Shown here: positions 1 through 7,038 of the stretch, one piece after another | Layout of the letters: every line of letters starts with the position of its first letter | Position numbering within the stretch: position 1 is the stretch's first letter | NCBI GenBank assembly: GCA_964351855.1 | Contig: CAYGQD010000237.1 | Span: 1-10,737 of the forward strand | Direction: 5' to 3' | Source of the DNA: JBCDHN01 sp964351855 | GTDB taxonomy: Bacteria > Verrucomicrobiota > Verrucomicrobiia > Verrucomicrobiales > DEV007 | Length of the DNA: 10,737 bases | The notes under the pieces: generated by a model | Told to the model about the DNA's origin: nothing | Database searches by the model: none | What the model saw: the letters and a program-made list of their open reading frames with translations, nothing else | Made by a program: the position numbers and the translations under genes

Positions 1-49
1 ACAAGCAACAAGCAACAAGCAACAAGCAACAAGCTACGCGCTACGCGCT
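1..49. repeat. Heptanucleotide tandem repeat overlapping the 3' end of the NeuB-like gene
   Basis: Seven consecutive 7-base units are visible. On the plus strand they are ACAAGCA four times (1-28), ACAAGCT (29-35) and ACGCGCT twice (36-49). The array starts at the window edge, so its full length is unknown. On the minus (coding) strand the units read AGCGCGT, AGCGCGT, AGCTTGT and then TGCTTGT repeated. The last four codons and the stop of the NeuB-like gene lie inside the array. TAG occurs at each of three unit junctions (48-50, 41-43, 34-36), and because the unit is 7 bases these fall in three different reading frames. The change from the AGCGCGT type to the TGCTTGT type looks like gradual divergence of units. 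Perfect tandem units argue for slippage-type expansion rather than CRISPR, since there are no spacers. Confidence 0.9.
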
Positions 50-1548
50 ACCTGAATCAGCGTCTTCCGGGCTTCCCGAGGACGCTTTGCGATCCGCTCA
101 TCCTCGTAAAACGAGTCGTCGTTGTAATGCGTTGTCGAGATCTCTTCGAAAATCGCGCCATGCAACGTATGGAACTTGTGCCAGGCATTCGGCTTGATCA
201 GCAAGGTCTCGCCAATCTTCATCTTGTGAGATTGTCCGTCGAGTTCGACCTCCAAATCGCCATGCAACAGCTGGAACGTCTCTTCCTTCCGCTTGTGAAA
301 GTGGTAGGGATGCTTTTGACGAGGCAACATCACGATGATCTTCTTGCAATAATTGCGGTTCACACAATCCACGATCAAACAGCCGAATTCTCGGAACCGA
401 TCCAAACCATAATGATGGGAAAGTTCAATCCCGCTGTTCTCGTTCACCGTGATGCGTCCCTCATTCAACATTCCATGGGCCTGGAGCATGATCTGGGACA
501 AAATTTGCTCTTCGGATGGCTCGTAACTCGCCAACGATTCGGCCAACGGTTCATTCACCTTGTAGTTGCGATCCGCCTTCATCGACGTGCGCCACGAACC
601 GCTGGTTAGTTGCTCGTCCTGGATCGGCATCGCAAAGAAGACATCTTCGCGTTTGATCTTCTGTCCCTTCTTCAAAGCGCCCTTGGCATACACTCCGCGT
701 GCCAACGATTTTAGGGAATCCGTTTCTTCGAGTGATGCCGGTGCTCTCGACTCGGAGCCAACCATTTCCACGGCTAAGTTATATGCGCCGATCCAGCGAT
801 CCAGTTGCTCGGGACTCGACGAATAGGCATTCAACTTGTGCTTCTTCGTCGCCAACCCCACGTGCCGCTCAAACAACTCCGCTCCCTTCGCAAACGCGAT
901 TTGAATGGGCTCCGTGGCATCCTGATCCTCGTGAGTCGACCAACCAATTGGCACGTTGCGGTAGCGATGCTTAAACAGTGAGATCTGATTCAGATTCAGT
1001 TTCCCGGGAGGCGTCGGATAGATCGCAACGCAATGCATGATTGCAAACTGCTTGGCGCGCTCTTCCAGGAAATGCACCAAGCCATCGATCTTGCCGATGC
1101 TTAATCCCCCGGTCGAAGCAACGATTGGCTTGTCCTCTTCGGCGATTCGCTCAAGGAGCGGCCAATCCGTCGCCGAACAGCTCGCCACCTTGATCAAATC
1201 CAGGTCCAAATCCATCAACAGGCCAACCGACGTCTCATCGAACGGCGTCGACATCGTCAGCAAACCCTGATCGCGGATGAAGTCCGCCAATTCCGCGTAC
1301 TGTTTGGCGGAAAGCGCTGTCTCGATAAATCGTGGAATATGCTTCACGTCCTTCCGGTCCACAAAATCCGGATGAATGAACGTCGGTATATGGCGGAACT
1401 GAAACTTCAGCGCCCCCTTGACCCCATGCTTTGAAACGACCTTGGCCACGCCTTCAATGATTCGCTTGGCGTGATCCATATCGCCCTGATGGTTGTTGGC
1501 GAGATCGAAGATGAAGAGATCCGAAAGGATCGACGGTGACTGACTCAT
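34..1548 (-). CDS. neuB: NeuB-family ulosonic acid synthase with SAF and C-terminal cupin domains
   Basis: Predicted PEP-dependent aldol synthase of the N-acetylneuraminate/legionaminate/pseudaminate synthase family, which condenses phosphoenolpyruvate with a sugar to give a 2-keto-3-deoxy acid in the cytoplasm. Residues 10-265 form the NeuB TIM barrel: NNHQG at 18-22, LKFQ at 47-50, STPFD at 100-104, KVAS at 120-123, STGG at 145-148, HCVAIYPTP at 172-180, and putative metal histidines H206 (WSTHE) and H229 (ERH). Residues about 278-340 match the SAF/antifreeze-like domain (SLARGVYAKGALKKGQ). Residues about 375-475 are an added cupin with H416-F-H418, E423 and H457 as probable metal ligands. 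At 504 residues it is much longer than the roughly 350 of plain NeuB, because of the cupin. The usual SDHT around the first metal histidine is STHE here. The start is ATG, 52 bases after the oxidoreductase stop, with no clear Shine-Dalgarno. The C-terminus is encoded by the heptamer repeat. The exact sugar product cannot be told from sequence. Confidence 0.85.
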   Translation of the reverse strand: MSQSPSILSDLFIFDLANNHQGDMDHAKRIIEGVAKVVSKHGVKGALKFQFRHIPTFIHPDFVDRKDVKHIPRFIETALSAKQYAELADFIRDQGLLTMSTPFDETSVGLLMDLDLDLIKVASCSATDWPLLERIAEEDKPIVASTGGLSIGKIDGLVHFLEERAKQFAIMHCVAIYPTPPGKLNLNQISLFKHRYRNVPIGWSTHEDQDATEPIQIAFAKGAELFERHVGLATKKHKLNAYSSSPEQLDRWIGAYNLAVEMVGSESRAPASLEETDSLKSLARGVYAKGALKKGQKIKREDVFFAMPIQDEQLTSGSWRTSMKADRNYKVNEPLAESLASYEPSEEQILSQIMLQAHGMLNEGRITVNENSGIELSHHYGLDRFREFGCLIVDCVNRNYCKKIIVMLPRQKHPYHFHKRKEETFQLLHGDLEVELDGQSHKMKIGETLLIKPNAWHKFHTLHGAIFEEISTTHYNDDSFYEDERIAKRPREARKTLIQVARSA

Positions 1549-1600
1549 GATCTGCTTAGCTTTGGAACGTTTTGAGGCGGAACATCATTCGAATGCGTTG

Positions 1601-2704
1601 TCAGGAACTCAAAGCATCGAGGCTCCAGCCTTTCGCGTAGTCGATCGCTACGCGCTTACCGGATTCATTCGAGCGAAAGGCCGCCGCGATGACGAGCATC
1701 GTCTCCAGGCCGTGTTCGAGTGTCGAACTTAGATCGGCTGTCGCAATTTCGCCGGCGAGGAATCCGTCAATCTGCTCGATCATTGGCTTGAAGTCGTCGG
1801 GGCGTGCCTTTGGGAATAATTCGAAGTGCTGATTCTCAGCGTTGCCGTGAATCAACGCGTCGTTACCCGCACTGTAGTTGGCATACCAATCAAAGAACCC
1901 CATTTCACCCTGCAGACGGAGATTTTTCGTTGGCGGTTCCGTCACAACGTCCTGAACGACCGCACCCAGCAAGCCGTTTTCGGTCTTCAGCGCTAATTGT
2001 GCCAATTGGTCGTAGTCTGCTCCACCTTCGGTGACATAATCGATCGACGCGGAAACCTCAGTCACTCGCCCCTCACCCGCCTTCCGCGCAAAGTGTTGCC
2101 AAATGTTTACCCCGTGCGAATGCTCGCCCAACGCACCGCCTCCGCGCTTCCAGAACCCGAGATACGTGTCCGCCGGTCCCGCTAACCAAGGGTGCGCCTT
2201 GTAGATCCCACCCCAGTGCTCGACCCAGCGCACCAGCAGTGTCTGCAACGCGCCGATTTTGCCCTCGGCCAGCAGACTCTCAGCGAACTTCGTGTTCGGA
2301 GTCACGGTATGGTTGTAATCGACCAAGACGGTCGTCCCTGTCGATTTTGCCAGATCGGCCAATTCCTGACAACCCGCCAAATCGGGCGTCGCCAACGGCT
2401 TCTCGATCAAAATCACCTTGGGCGGATCTTTTTGCATCAGGCTCTTCGCGATCGGAAAATGCGAATCCGGCGGTGTACCGATGATCGCCACCTCACAGCC
2501 GGAAGCCGTTGGCGTGCCTTCCGCGACCTCTAGACGGATGCTCTCATCCCAAGCACCATAACGGTCGGGGTAGATCTCGCTCTTGGTCCGCTGCAATGCA
2601 GCCGGATCCGTGTCCGTGATCGTGACCCCCCAAGCTTTTGTGCGGCAGCCGTGCGCGAGGTGGTTGCCGATGGAACCGGCGCCGAAAATTTTAACGTTGG
2701 TCAT
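1601..2704 (-). CDS. Gfo/Idh/MocA family NAD(P)-dependent oxidoreductase
   Basis: A 367-residue cytoplasmic dehydrogenase, the usual length for the Gfo/Idh/MocA family, which oxidises or reduces sugar or nucleotide-sugar hydroxyls. The N-terminal Rossmann fold shows GAGSIGNHLAHG at residues 8-19 and an acidic D31 after the second strand, favouring NAD(H). IIGTPPDSH at 74-82 and EKPLA at 101-105 carry the family's catalytic Lys (K102). GGGALGEHSHGVN at 188-200 holds candidate catalytic His residues (H195, H197) in the C-terminal beta-sheet domain. The ATG at 2704 is chosen because the Rossmann motif follows at once. An in-frame extension to 2776 would overlap the upstream isomerase gene by about 55 bases and adds a non-family leader. 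The gene sits 17 bases after the isomerase and before the NeuB-like synthase, so a role in making or modifying the same ulosonic sugar or its precursor is likely but inferred. Substrate unknown. Confidence 0.82.
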   Translation of the reverse strand: MTNVKIFGAGSIGNHLAHGCRTKAWGVTITDTDPAALQRTKSEIYPDRYGAWDESIRLEVAEGTPTASGCEVAIIGTPPDSHFPIAKSLMQKDPPKVILIEKPLATPDLAGCQELADLAKSTGTTVLVDYNHTVTPNTKFAESLLAEGKIGALQTLLVRWVEHWGGIYKAHPWLAGPADTYLGFWKRGGGALGEHSHGVNIWQHFARKAGEGRVTEVSASIDYVTEGGADYDQLAQLALKTENGLLGAVVQDVVTEPPTKNLRLQGEMGFFDWYANYSAGNDALIHGNAENQHFELFPKARPDDFKPMIEQIDGFLAGEIATADLSSTLEHGLETMLVIAAAFRSNESGKRVAIDYAKGWSLDALSS

Positions 2705-2721
2705 GTGAATCAAAAAAACTT

Positions 2722-3708
2722 TCAGAGCAACCCCAGTCGCGACAGATCTTGAACGTCGATCAAGCCAACTGGACATTCGTTCTCGTCGAGCACCACCAAT
2801 TCGTCAATCCGATGCTCCTTCAATACGCCGAGAACCTCACCGGCAAGTCGGTCGGCGGTAGTCGTGATTGGATTCGCCGTCATCAGTTCCTGAACTTCAA
2901 CCTCTGCGATCTTCCCGCCGTGTTCCCGAAACGCGCGCACGAAGTCACCATGGGTAAAAATGCCCTCAAGTTTATCTCCTTCGGAGTTCGTGACAACTAC
3001 CGCTCCTGCTCGATGTTTCGTCATCTGTTCGAGCGCATCATTGATCGATGCAGACGCCGCCACGACCGCAATTTCATCCCGTGACCGCATCATTTCTTTC
3101 GCTCGGGTCAATAGCCTTCGTCCCAGACTTCCTCCGGGATGGAACTTCGCAAAGTCTTCCGCCTGGAATCCAGCAGCGCCAAGCAAGACCATTGCCAAAG
3201 CATCTCCTAGGGCGAGCATTACGGTAGTACTAGACGTTGGCGCAAGCGCAAGCGGACAAGCCTCGCGCTCGATGCGAAACGGAATCACAACATCACTGTG
3301 CTTCGCTAGCATCGACTGATCGTTCCCGGTGATCGAGACAATCTCAATGGAAAAGCGTCGTAACGCCGAAAGCAAATTAAGGATCTCCTCGGTCTCTCCA
3401 CTGTGACTCAAAGCCAATACTACATCGCCGTCGCAGACGATTCCGAGGTCTCCATGCAGAGCATTCAGGGAATTCAACGCAAGACTTGGAGTTCCTGTAC
3501 TCGTGAGCGTAGCTGCGATTTTTTCTCCAATATAGCTGCACTTCCCTACCCCGCATACGATGACCTTACGACCGCCATTCCTAGCAACGTCAATCTTTTT
3601 TACTGCTTCAACGAACGAACTACTCAGACTCTCTAACTGCCGTTGCAATTCCTGGATCTCAATTTCCAGAGTCTTGCGCCCCGCGATGATGATCTCTGTA
3701 TCGGTCAC
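2722..3708 (-). CDS. kpsF: KpsF/GutQ/KdsD-type sugar-phosphate isomerase (SIS + two CBS domains)
   Basis: Predicted ketose/aldose 5-phosphate isomerase. Characterised members interconvert ribulose 5-phosphate and arabinose 5-phosphate, the entry step to Kdo. The 328-residue length is standard. The SIS domain spans about 30-180: CGVGKCSYIG at 52-61, STGTP at 70-74, HGDLG at 85-89, SHSGETEEIL at 101-110, EACPLALAPTSSTT at 149-162 and KFHPGGSLGRRLL at 188-200. CBS domains lie at about 207-265 and 274-328. Positions matching residues reported as important in E. coli KdsD are kept (K56, H85, the Glu in 105-108, E149, H190). The active-site loops differ: GKSGH of KdsD is GKCSY here, and the HPGEA stretch before HGDLG is NSLNA. 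The start is GTG (3708-3706), overlapping the upstream oxygenase stop by 4 bases (GTGA), which suggests translational coupling; a weak AAAGGGA lies upstream. Family assignment is firm, but the substrate could be a different phosphosugar. Confidence 0.88.
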   Translation of the reverse strand: MTDTEIIIAGRKTLEIEIQELQRQLESLSSSFVEAVKKIDVARNGGRKVIVCGVGKCSYIGEKIAATLTSTGTPSLALNSLNALHGDLGIVCDGDVVLALSHSGETEEILNLLSALRRFSIEIVSITGNDQSMLAKHSDVVIPFRIEREACPLALAPTSSTTVMLALGDALAMVLLGAAGFQAEDFAKFHPGGSLGRRLLTRAKEMMRSRDEIAVVAASASINDALEQMTKHRAGAVVVTNSEGDKLEGIFTHGDFVRAFREHGGKIAEVEVQELMTANPITTTADRLAGEVLGVLKEHRIDELVVLDENECPVGLIDVQDLSRLGLL

Positions 3709-4499
3709 TCAGGTGTTGTCCCTTTAGGCCAATACTGGGTATTGATCGAATGCCGGAACTTACCCTTGACGATCGGAAGAAAACCATGGTGAAGTTTTTT
3801 ACTGTAGATCAGCGCGGTATTCTTTAATTTCGGAGGCTCAAATACCAAATCATCCCAACAATTTGAACCACTCACGCAAAGACCTCCCGAGCGTTCTCCA
3901 CCCGTCCCATCCACAAAAATCGCAATACCAAGAGCCTTGTCGCCATTTTTCACACTCAAAAGCCCGTCCAGATGCATGGGAACTTCGGCCCCTTCACCGG
4001 AATCCGTCACATGGAACTCGGAAAACTCCATTTCACAGCCAGCTAAATTCGAAATTTGGTCAACAAACATCTTTGAACCCAGCGCCTGTAGAAGATCGCT
4101 TAAACTTGGGTGATGATCGAGATAACGCAACGACGAATCCCTATTTTTCGTCCAGAAAAAACCGTTGTTATACCATTTGGTCGATCGCTTGGGAGGATTC
4201 AGGAAAATCTTATTCGGCCAACCAATTTGAACTTTAGCATGCAGGTCAGAGGACAAAAATGGGTCACAGAAAAACCAGCCCCGCTCTTTGTAACCTGAAA
4301 TAGCCTCTTCCCAGTTGACCCCAAAACAAGCAGAAGCATTGAAGTTAGAATCAAATTGGAGTTCATTAGTTTCCTCTGATACTCCAATCCTAGCACGATT
4401 TTTAGCTCTCCATTTTTTAACGTGCTCGGGACCATTCATTTTAAAGAACAATCGTCGCCCTAAAGGAGGCTGAAACTCTTGATTGATGTCTTGAGCCAT
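3705..4499 (-). CDS. Putative Fe(II)/2-oxoglutarate-dependent oxygenase
   Basis: A 264-residue protein without a firm family match, but with the signature of non-haem iron/2-oxoglutarate oxygenases in the C-terminal half. MHLD at residues 175-178 gives H176 and D178 (HxD), H237 or H238 in KKLHHGF supplies the distal His, and R249-H-S251 in KGKFRHSINTQYW fits the RxS pair that binds 2-oxoglutarate. Spacing HxD-60-H-11-R is normal for the superfamily. The N-terminal ~120 residues are rich in aromatic and basic residues and unrecognised. Such enzymes hydroxylate small molecules, sugars (for example the Kdo 3-hydroxylase KdoO) or proteins. It sits between a methyltransferase (16 bases upstream) and the KpsF-like isomerase (4-base overlap), so modification of a glycan is the likely role, by inference. 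The gene is AT-rich: by hand count 21 of 60 bases at 4321-4380 are G or C. ATG start, no Shine-Dalgarno. Confidence 0.7.
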   Translation of the reverse strand: MAQDINQEFQPPLGRRLFFKMNGPEHVKKWRAKNRARIGVSEETNELQFDSNFNASACFGVNWEEAISGYKERGWFFCDPFLSSDLHAKVQIGWPNKIFLNPPKRSTKWYNNGFFWTKNRDSSLRYLDHHPSLSDLLQALGSKMFVDQISNLAGCEMEFSEFHVTDSGEGAEVPMHLDGLLSVKNGDKALGIAIFVDGTGGERSGGLCVSGSNCWDDLVFEPPKLKNTALIYSKKLHHGFLPIVKGKFRHSINTQYWPKGTTPE

Positions 4500-4515
4500 T
4501 GCGGTGGAAGGTTTG

Positions 4516-5601
4516 CTATTTTACCCAAAATCGCGAGGGTCCATTGTGATTCGCCTCGTGGAATTGTAGAGCACCTTGTGAATCCGAAACACTGTGCAAT
4601 TTCAACACACCACTTTTCGGATCAGTCGGCAGCGTACGAGAAAGTATAACCGGTTCGCGACTCGAAACTTCTGCGTAAAGAGATTCACCTTCATCACCAA
4701 AGCCCTTCAGCTTTCTTTCGAGCAGGTCCTCTGGTCTTATCGAACCGGCGTCATCTGGATGCCCATGTTGCTCCAGGGGATGAGGACCTCCCTTGAGTTG
4801 CGCCAGAACCCGCAACTCAATATCCTCATAAACACTATTCGGCTCGAACCCGTATTGCCGGAATAGATGAATCAAAGAATTTCGGCAGAATCGTTGCGGG
4901 TGCAATGCATACAGCAAATCAAAAACCACAGGCATCCGGTAGCGATTTGGCACAGAGAGTTGGAGCCATCCCCCAGGCTTGATCACCCGCATCACTGCCG
5001 CCATTACTTCGTGGAGATCAAGACAGTGTTCTACGACGTGATTGGACATCACGAGATCGAATCGCCTAGCGAAGGTCTCCTCATTCAAACCTTCGACCAT
5101 CCTGCTTTTGATTCCACCTCCAATAAGTCGGTTAGCCTGCCGCACCCGGTGTTCGCTTGCCTCGATGCCATTCACTACACAGCCTGCAAACTTGAAATTT
5201 GCTAACTCGCTTCCATTCCCGCAACCAATCGAAAGCACGCTGTCAATATTTCCTTCCCGCAACGCAGGCATCGCTCCCATATAGCAACGATCTTCAATAA
5301 CTGCTTTCGAAAACCGAAAGCGAATACGACTCGCCGTTCTCCACTGAATTGACCTCGCATTTCGCCACGCCTTGCGCGAGCTACTTTCAGAGGCAGAGTG
5401 TGCACGCCCACCATCCCATTCGCCAGAATACCACTTTCCGCACCAAGCCAAATTCGGTCGCCGACTATGAAACGAGTGTCCACAAATCTTGCATTCCGAA
5501 GTCTCAAGAGAGTCAGCCAAAATCGCAAGCGTCACCAACTGTTCTGAATTGCAAACCGGACAAGAACTGAGAGTTTCCCATTCGGTCTCAGCTGGCATCA
5601 T
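4516..5601 (-). CDS. Class I SAM-dependent methyltransferase with N-terminal zinc ribbon
   Basis: About 361 residues from the chosen ATG. The N-terminus carries two Cys pairs, SCPVC (C14, C17) and CKIC (C37, C40), a zinc-ribbon module common in glycan-cluster methyltransferases. The Rossmann-like methyltransferase core follows: VLSIGCGNGSEL (motif I, 122-133), GIEAS (145-149, acidic ribose-binding loop), SNHVVEHCLDLHEV (186-199) and VIKPGGWLQLSVPNR (206-220). These fit the Methyltransf_11/23-type cytosolic enzymes that O-, N- or C-methylate sugars; the target cannot be assigned. The C-terminal ~95 residues, including HPLEQHGHPDD and PEDLLERKLKGFG, are unrecognised. The start is uncertain: the open frame reaches a TTG at 5673, an in-frame GTG lies at 5655 and tandem ATGs at 5601/5598. 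I prefer ATG because family members begin shortly before the first CPxC, but the 24 upstream codons look plausible as coding sequence. Confidence 0.8.
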   Translation of the reverse strand: MMPAETEWETLSSCPVCNSEQLVTLAILADSLETSECKICGHSFHSRRPNLAWCGKWYSGEWDGGRAHSASESSSRKAWRNARSIQWRTASRIRFRFSKAVIEDRCYMGAMPALREGNIDSVLSIGCGNGSELANFKFAGCVVNGIEASEHRVRQANRLIGGGIKSRMVEGLNEETFARRFDLVMSNHVVEHCLDLHEVMAAVMRVIKPGGWLQLSVPNRYRMPVVFDLLYALHPQRFCRNSLIHLFRQYGFEPNSVYEDIELRVLAQLKGGPHPLEQHGHPDDAGSIRPEDLLERKLKGFGDEGESLYAEVSSREPVILSRTLPTDPKSGVLKLHSVSDSQGALQFHEANHNGPSRFWVK

Positions 5602-5703
5602 TTCACAGGCAAAGTGCTTCTTATACGGACGCTCTAAAGTGTATTCAATTCTCACGACAAAATATTCAACCAAACTGGCAGGTAGCTACGGAAGTCTGAT
5701 GAG

Positions 5704-7038
5704 CTAAAACTTACTGGTTCCGATTGCCGTCGCCGCAGAGATGGCAGATCCTACATTCTCGCTTCCCCAAACCAACGCGGAATGCCGTCTGAGGAACGTG
5801 GTGGCAAACTGTGAAGAGAGCATGTGACACATGTGGCGTTGGTTGATCATTTTCAACATATGGTTTTGCATATCACGATCGTTCTCGCTTTCCTCAAACG
5901 ATCCGTCCAGACGTTGGATCATTTCTGAAGCAAGATCGCCAATTTCCTCCTCTGAATTGTCGATATAATCCAGGTCCCAGAGATCATATAGGTCTCCATT
6001 ATTCGAGAGGTGATACTTTGTCTCCAGAATCTCAGGAAAACTGATTAATTCACCAGACGACCTATGTTTTAGCAGTTTCCCTATCCCGATATCCCGACTC
6101 CCGACTGGCATCCCCGTCATTGGCACAAGGTTGCACAACGCGCATGGCACTCCGAAAACGCATGCCACCCCAAACAGACCGGAGTTCGTCCCTAGAAAGA
6201 ATCGAGAATCCGCGCATAGGAACAAATCCATCCAATCGGCTTTTGCGGTGCTGTGTGCATAGTCAATTGTTCGCTCCCAAGCAGGTAATCTGGTCATGGA
6301 GCTATCCCCCATTCGTATGCACCAACCTCCCGCCTTTGCGATCGTTTCAGTGGCAATCCGATAGGTGTTGATATCCGAATTGCGAAAGCTTTTTCGCCTT
6401 GCTTTGTCTGCGTCGTCCACTATCGCGTCCCATCCGGATTCCCTGGCATGAAGGCAAACGAACCAATCGTCTTTTCCAATTCCCCATTGCTTGAGAATAT
6501 CTCGACCCCGCTCCCGGTGCTCCTTGGTCAATTGAACCAGTGGGAGACGATCTCCCCAACGGGTGTAAACGTGATAAACCGAAGAACCAAGCGGTCTAAT
6601 ATCACGAAAGTCATCCCCTTGAAGGATTGCCGGCACAGGCACTGCAGAGTTGTAAATCATTGGGTAGCGACTTGGTTCGATTTCCCCAAGTCTACCGGCA
6701 ATTTGCGCCTTGGGACCGGTTAATATGCGATCGGGAAACGAACTAATCCAGTAGTCCAGCATAGCGCTATTACACGGAACCGGATCGTAAATCGCTCCAA
6801 AAGTTTTTGAGTTTGCACCATCCAAAATGCACTCTTTGAGGAAGCAATCGACATCCATCGCAAGATGACCGATGCGATGGGACCGCAAATTTGCGATACG
6901 GATCCCAAACACCCGTCCCAAAAGCAGAGAAGCCGGGTAGAACAGAAAATTAGTAACTCGACGCCACGTCAACTGAAACACAGACACGAACTTGCGCCAG
7001 ATTCGCGAAGCATAATTAGCTGCAGATGGGTCACTCAT
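5704..7038 (-). CDS. Putative glycosyltransferase, TIGR04372-like
   Basis: A 444-residue protein that resembles, from memory of the family, the putative glycosyltransferases of TIGR04372. Supporting segments are FVCLHARESGWD (193-204), RNSDINTY (219-226), AGGWCIRMGDSSM (236-248), IDYAHS (258-263) and DWMDLFLCADSRFFLGTNSGL (268-288), followed by GVPCALCN (296-303). The pattern of RMGD and a GTNSGL loop is like nucleotide-sugar sites of GT-B or fucosyltransferase-like enzymes. Residues about 31-45 (NFLFYPASLLLGRVF) are hydrophobic and may bind the inner membrane. This is the only glycosyltransferase candidate in the window, so it probably adds one of the cluster's sugars to a lipid-linked chain. 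The start at ATG 7038 is preferred; the frame also opens at GTG 7119, adding 27 residues of Cys-rich, unfamily-like sequence. Neither start has a Shine-Dalgarno. The next gene begins 102 bases downstream, or 30 if its TTG start is used. Confidence 0.68.
   Translation of the reverse strand: MSDPSAANYASRIWRKFVSVFQLTWRRVTNFLFYPASLLLGRVFGIRIANLRSHRIGHLAMDVDCFLKECILDGANSKTFGAIYDPVPCNSAMLDYWISSFPDRILTGPKAQIAGRLGEIEPSRYPMIYNSAVPVPAILQGDDFRDIRPLGSSVYHVYTRWGDRLPLVQLTKEHRERGRDILKQWGIGKDDWFVCLHARESGWDAIVDDADKARRKSFRNSDINTYRIATETIAKAGGWCIRMGDSSMTRLPAWERTIDYAHSTAKADWMDLFLCADSRFFLGTNSGLFGVACVFGVPCALCNLVPMTGMPVGSRDIGIGKLLKHRSSGELISFPEILETKYHLSNNGDLYDLWDLDYIDNSEEEIGDLASEMIQRLDGSFEESENDRDMQNHMLKMINQRHMCHMLSSQFATTFLRRHSALVWGSENVGSAISAATAIGTSKF

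Noticed and set aside
1..49. CRISPR array
   Set aside because: Units are directly adjacent 7-mers without spacers.
127..609. 160-codon plus-strand open frame opposite the NeuB-like gene
   Set aside because: Antisense shadow of a well-supported conserved gene; no recognisable protein features.
1586..1595. 10-base palindrome CATTCGAATG between the oxidoreductase and synthase genes
   Set aside because: Too short for a terminator, no T-run, and no second copy seen to suggest an operator.
2705..2776. 24-codon upstream extension of the Gfo/Idh gene
   Set aside because: It would overlap the isomerase gene and adds residues before a Rossmann motif that normally sits at the very N-terminus.
4199..4435. 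78-codon minus-strand open frame inside the oxygenase gene
   Set aside because: Out-of-frame shadow within a gene whose own frame carries the full HxD/H/RxS motif set.
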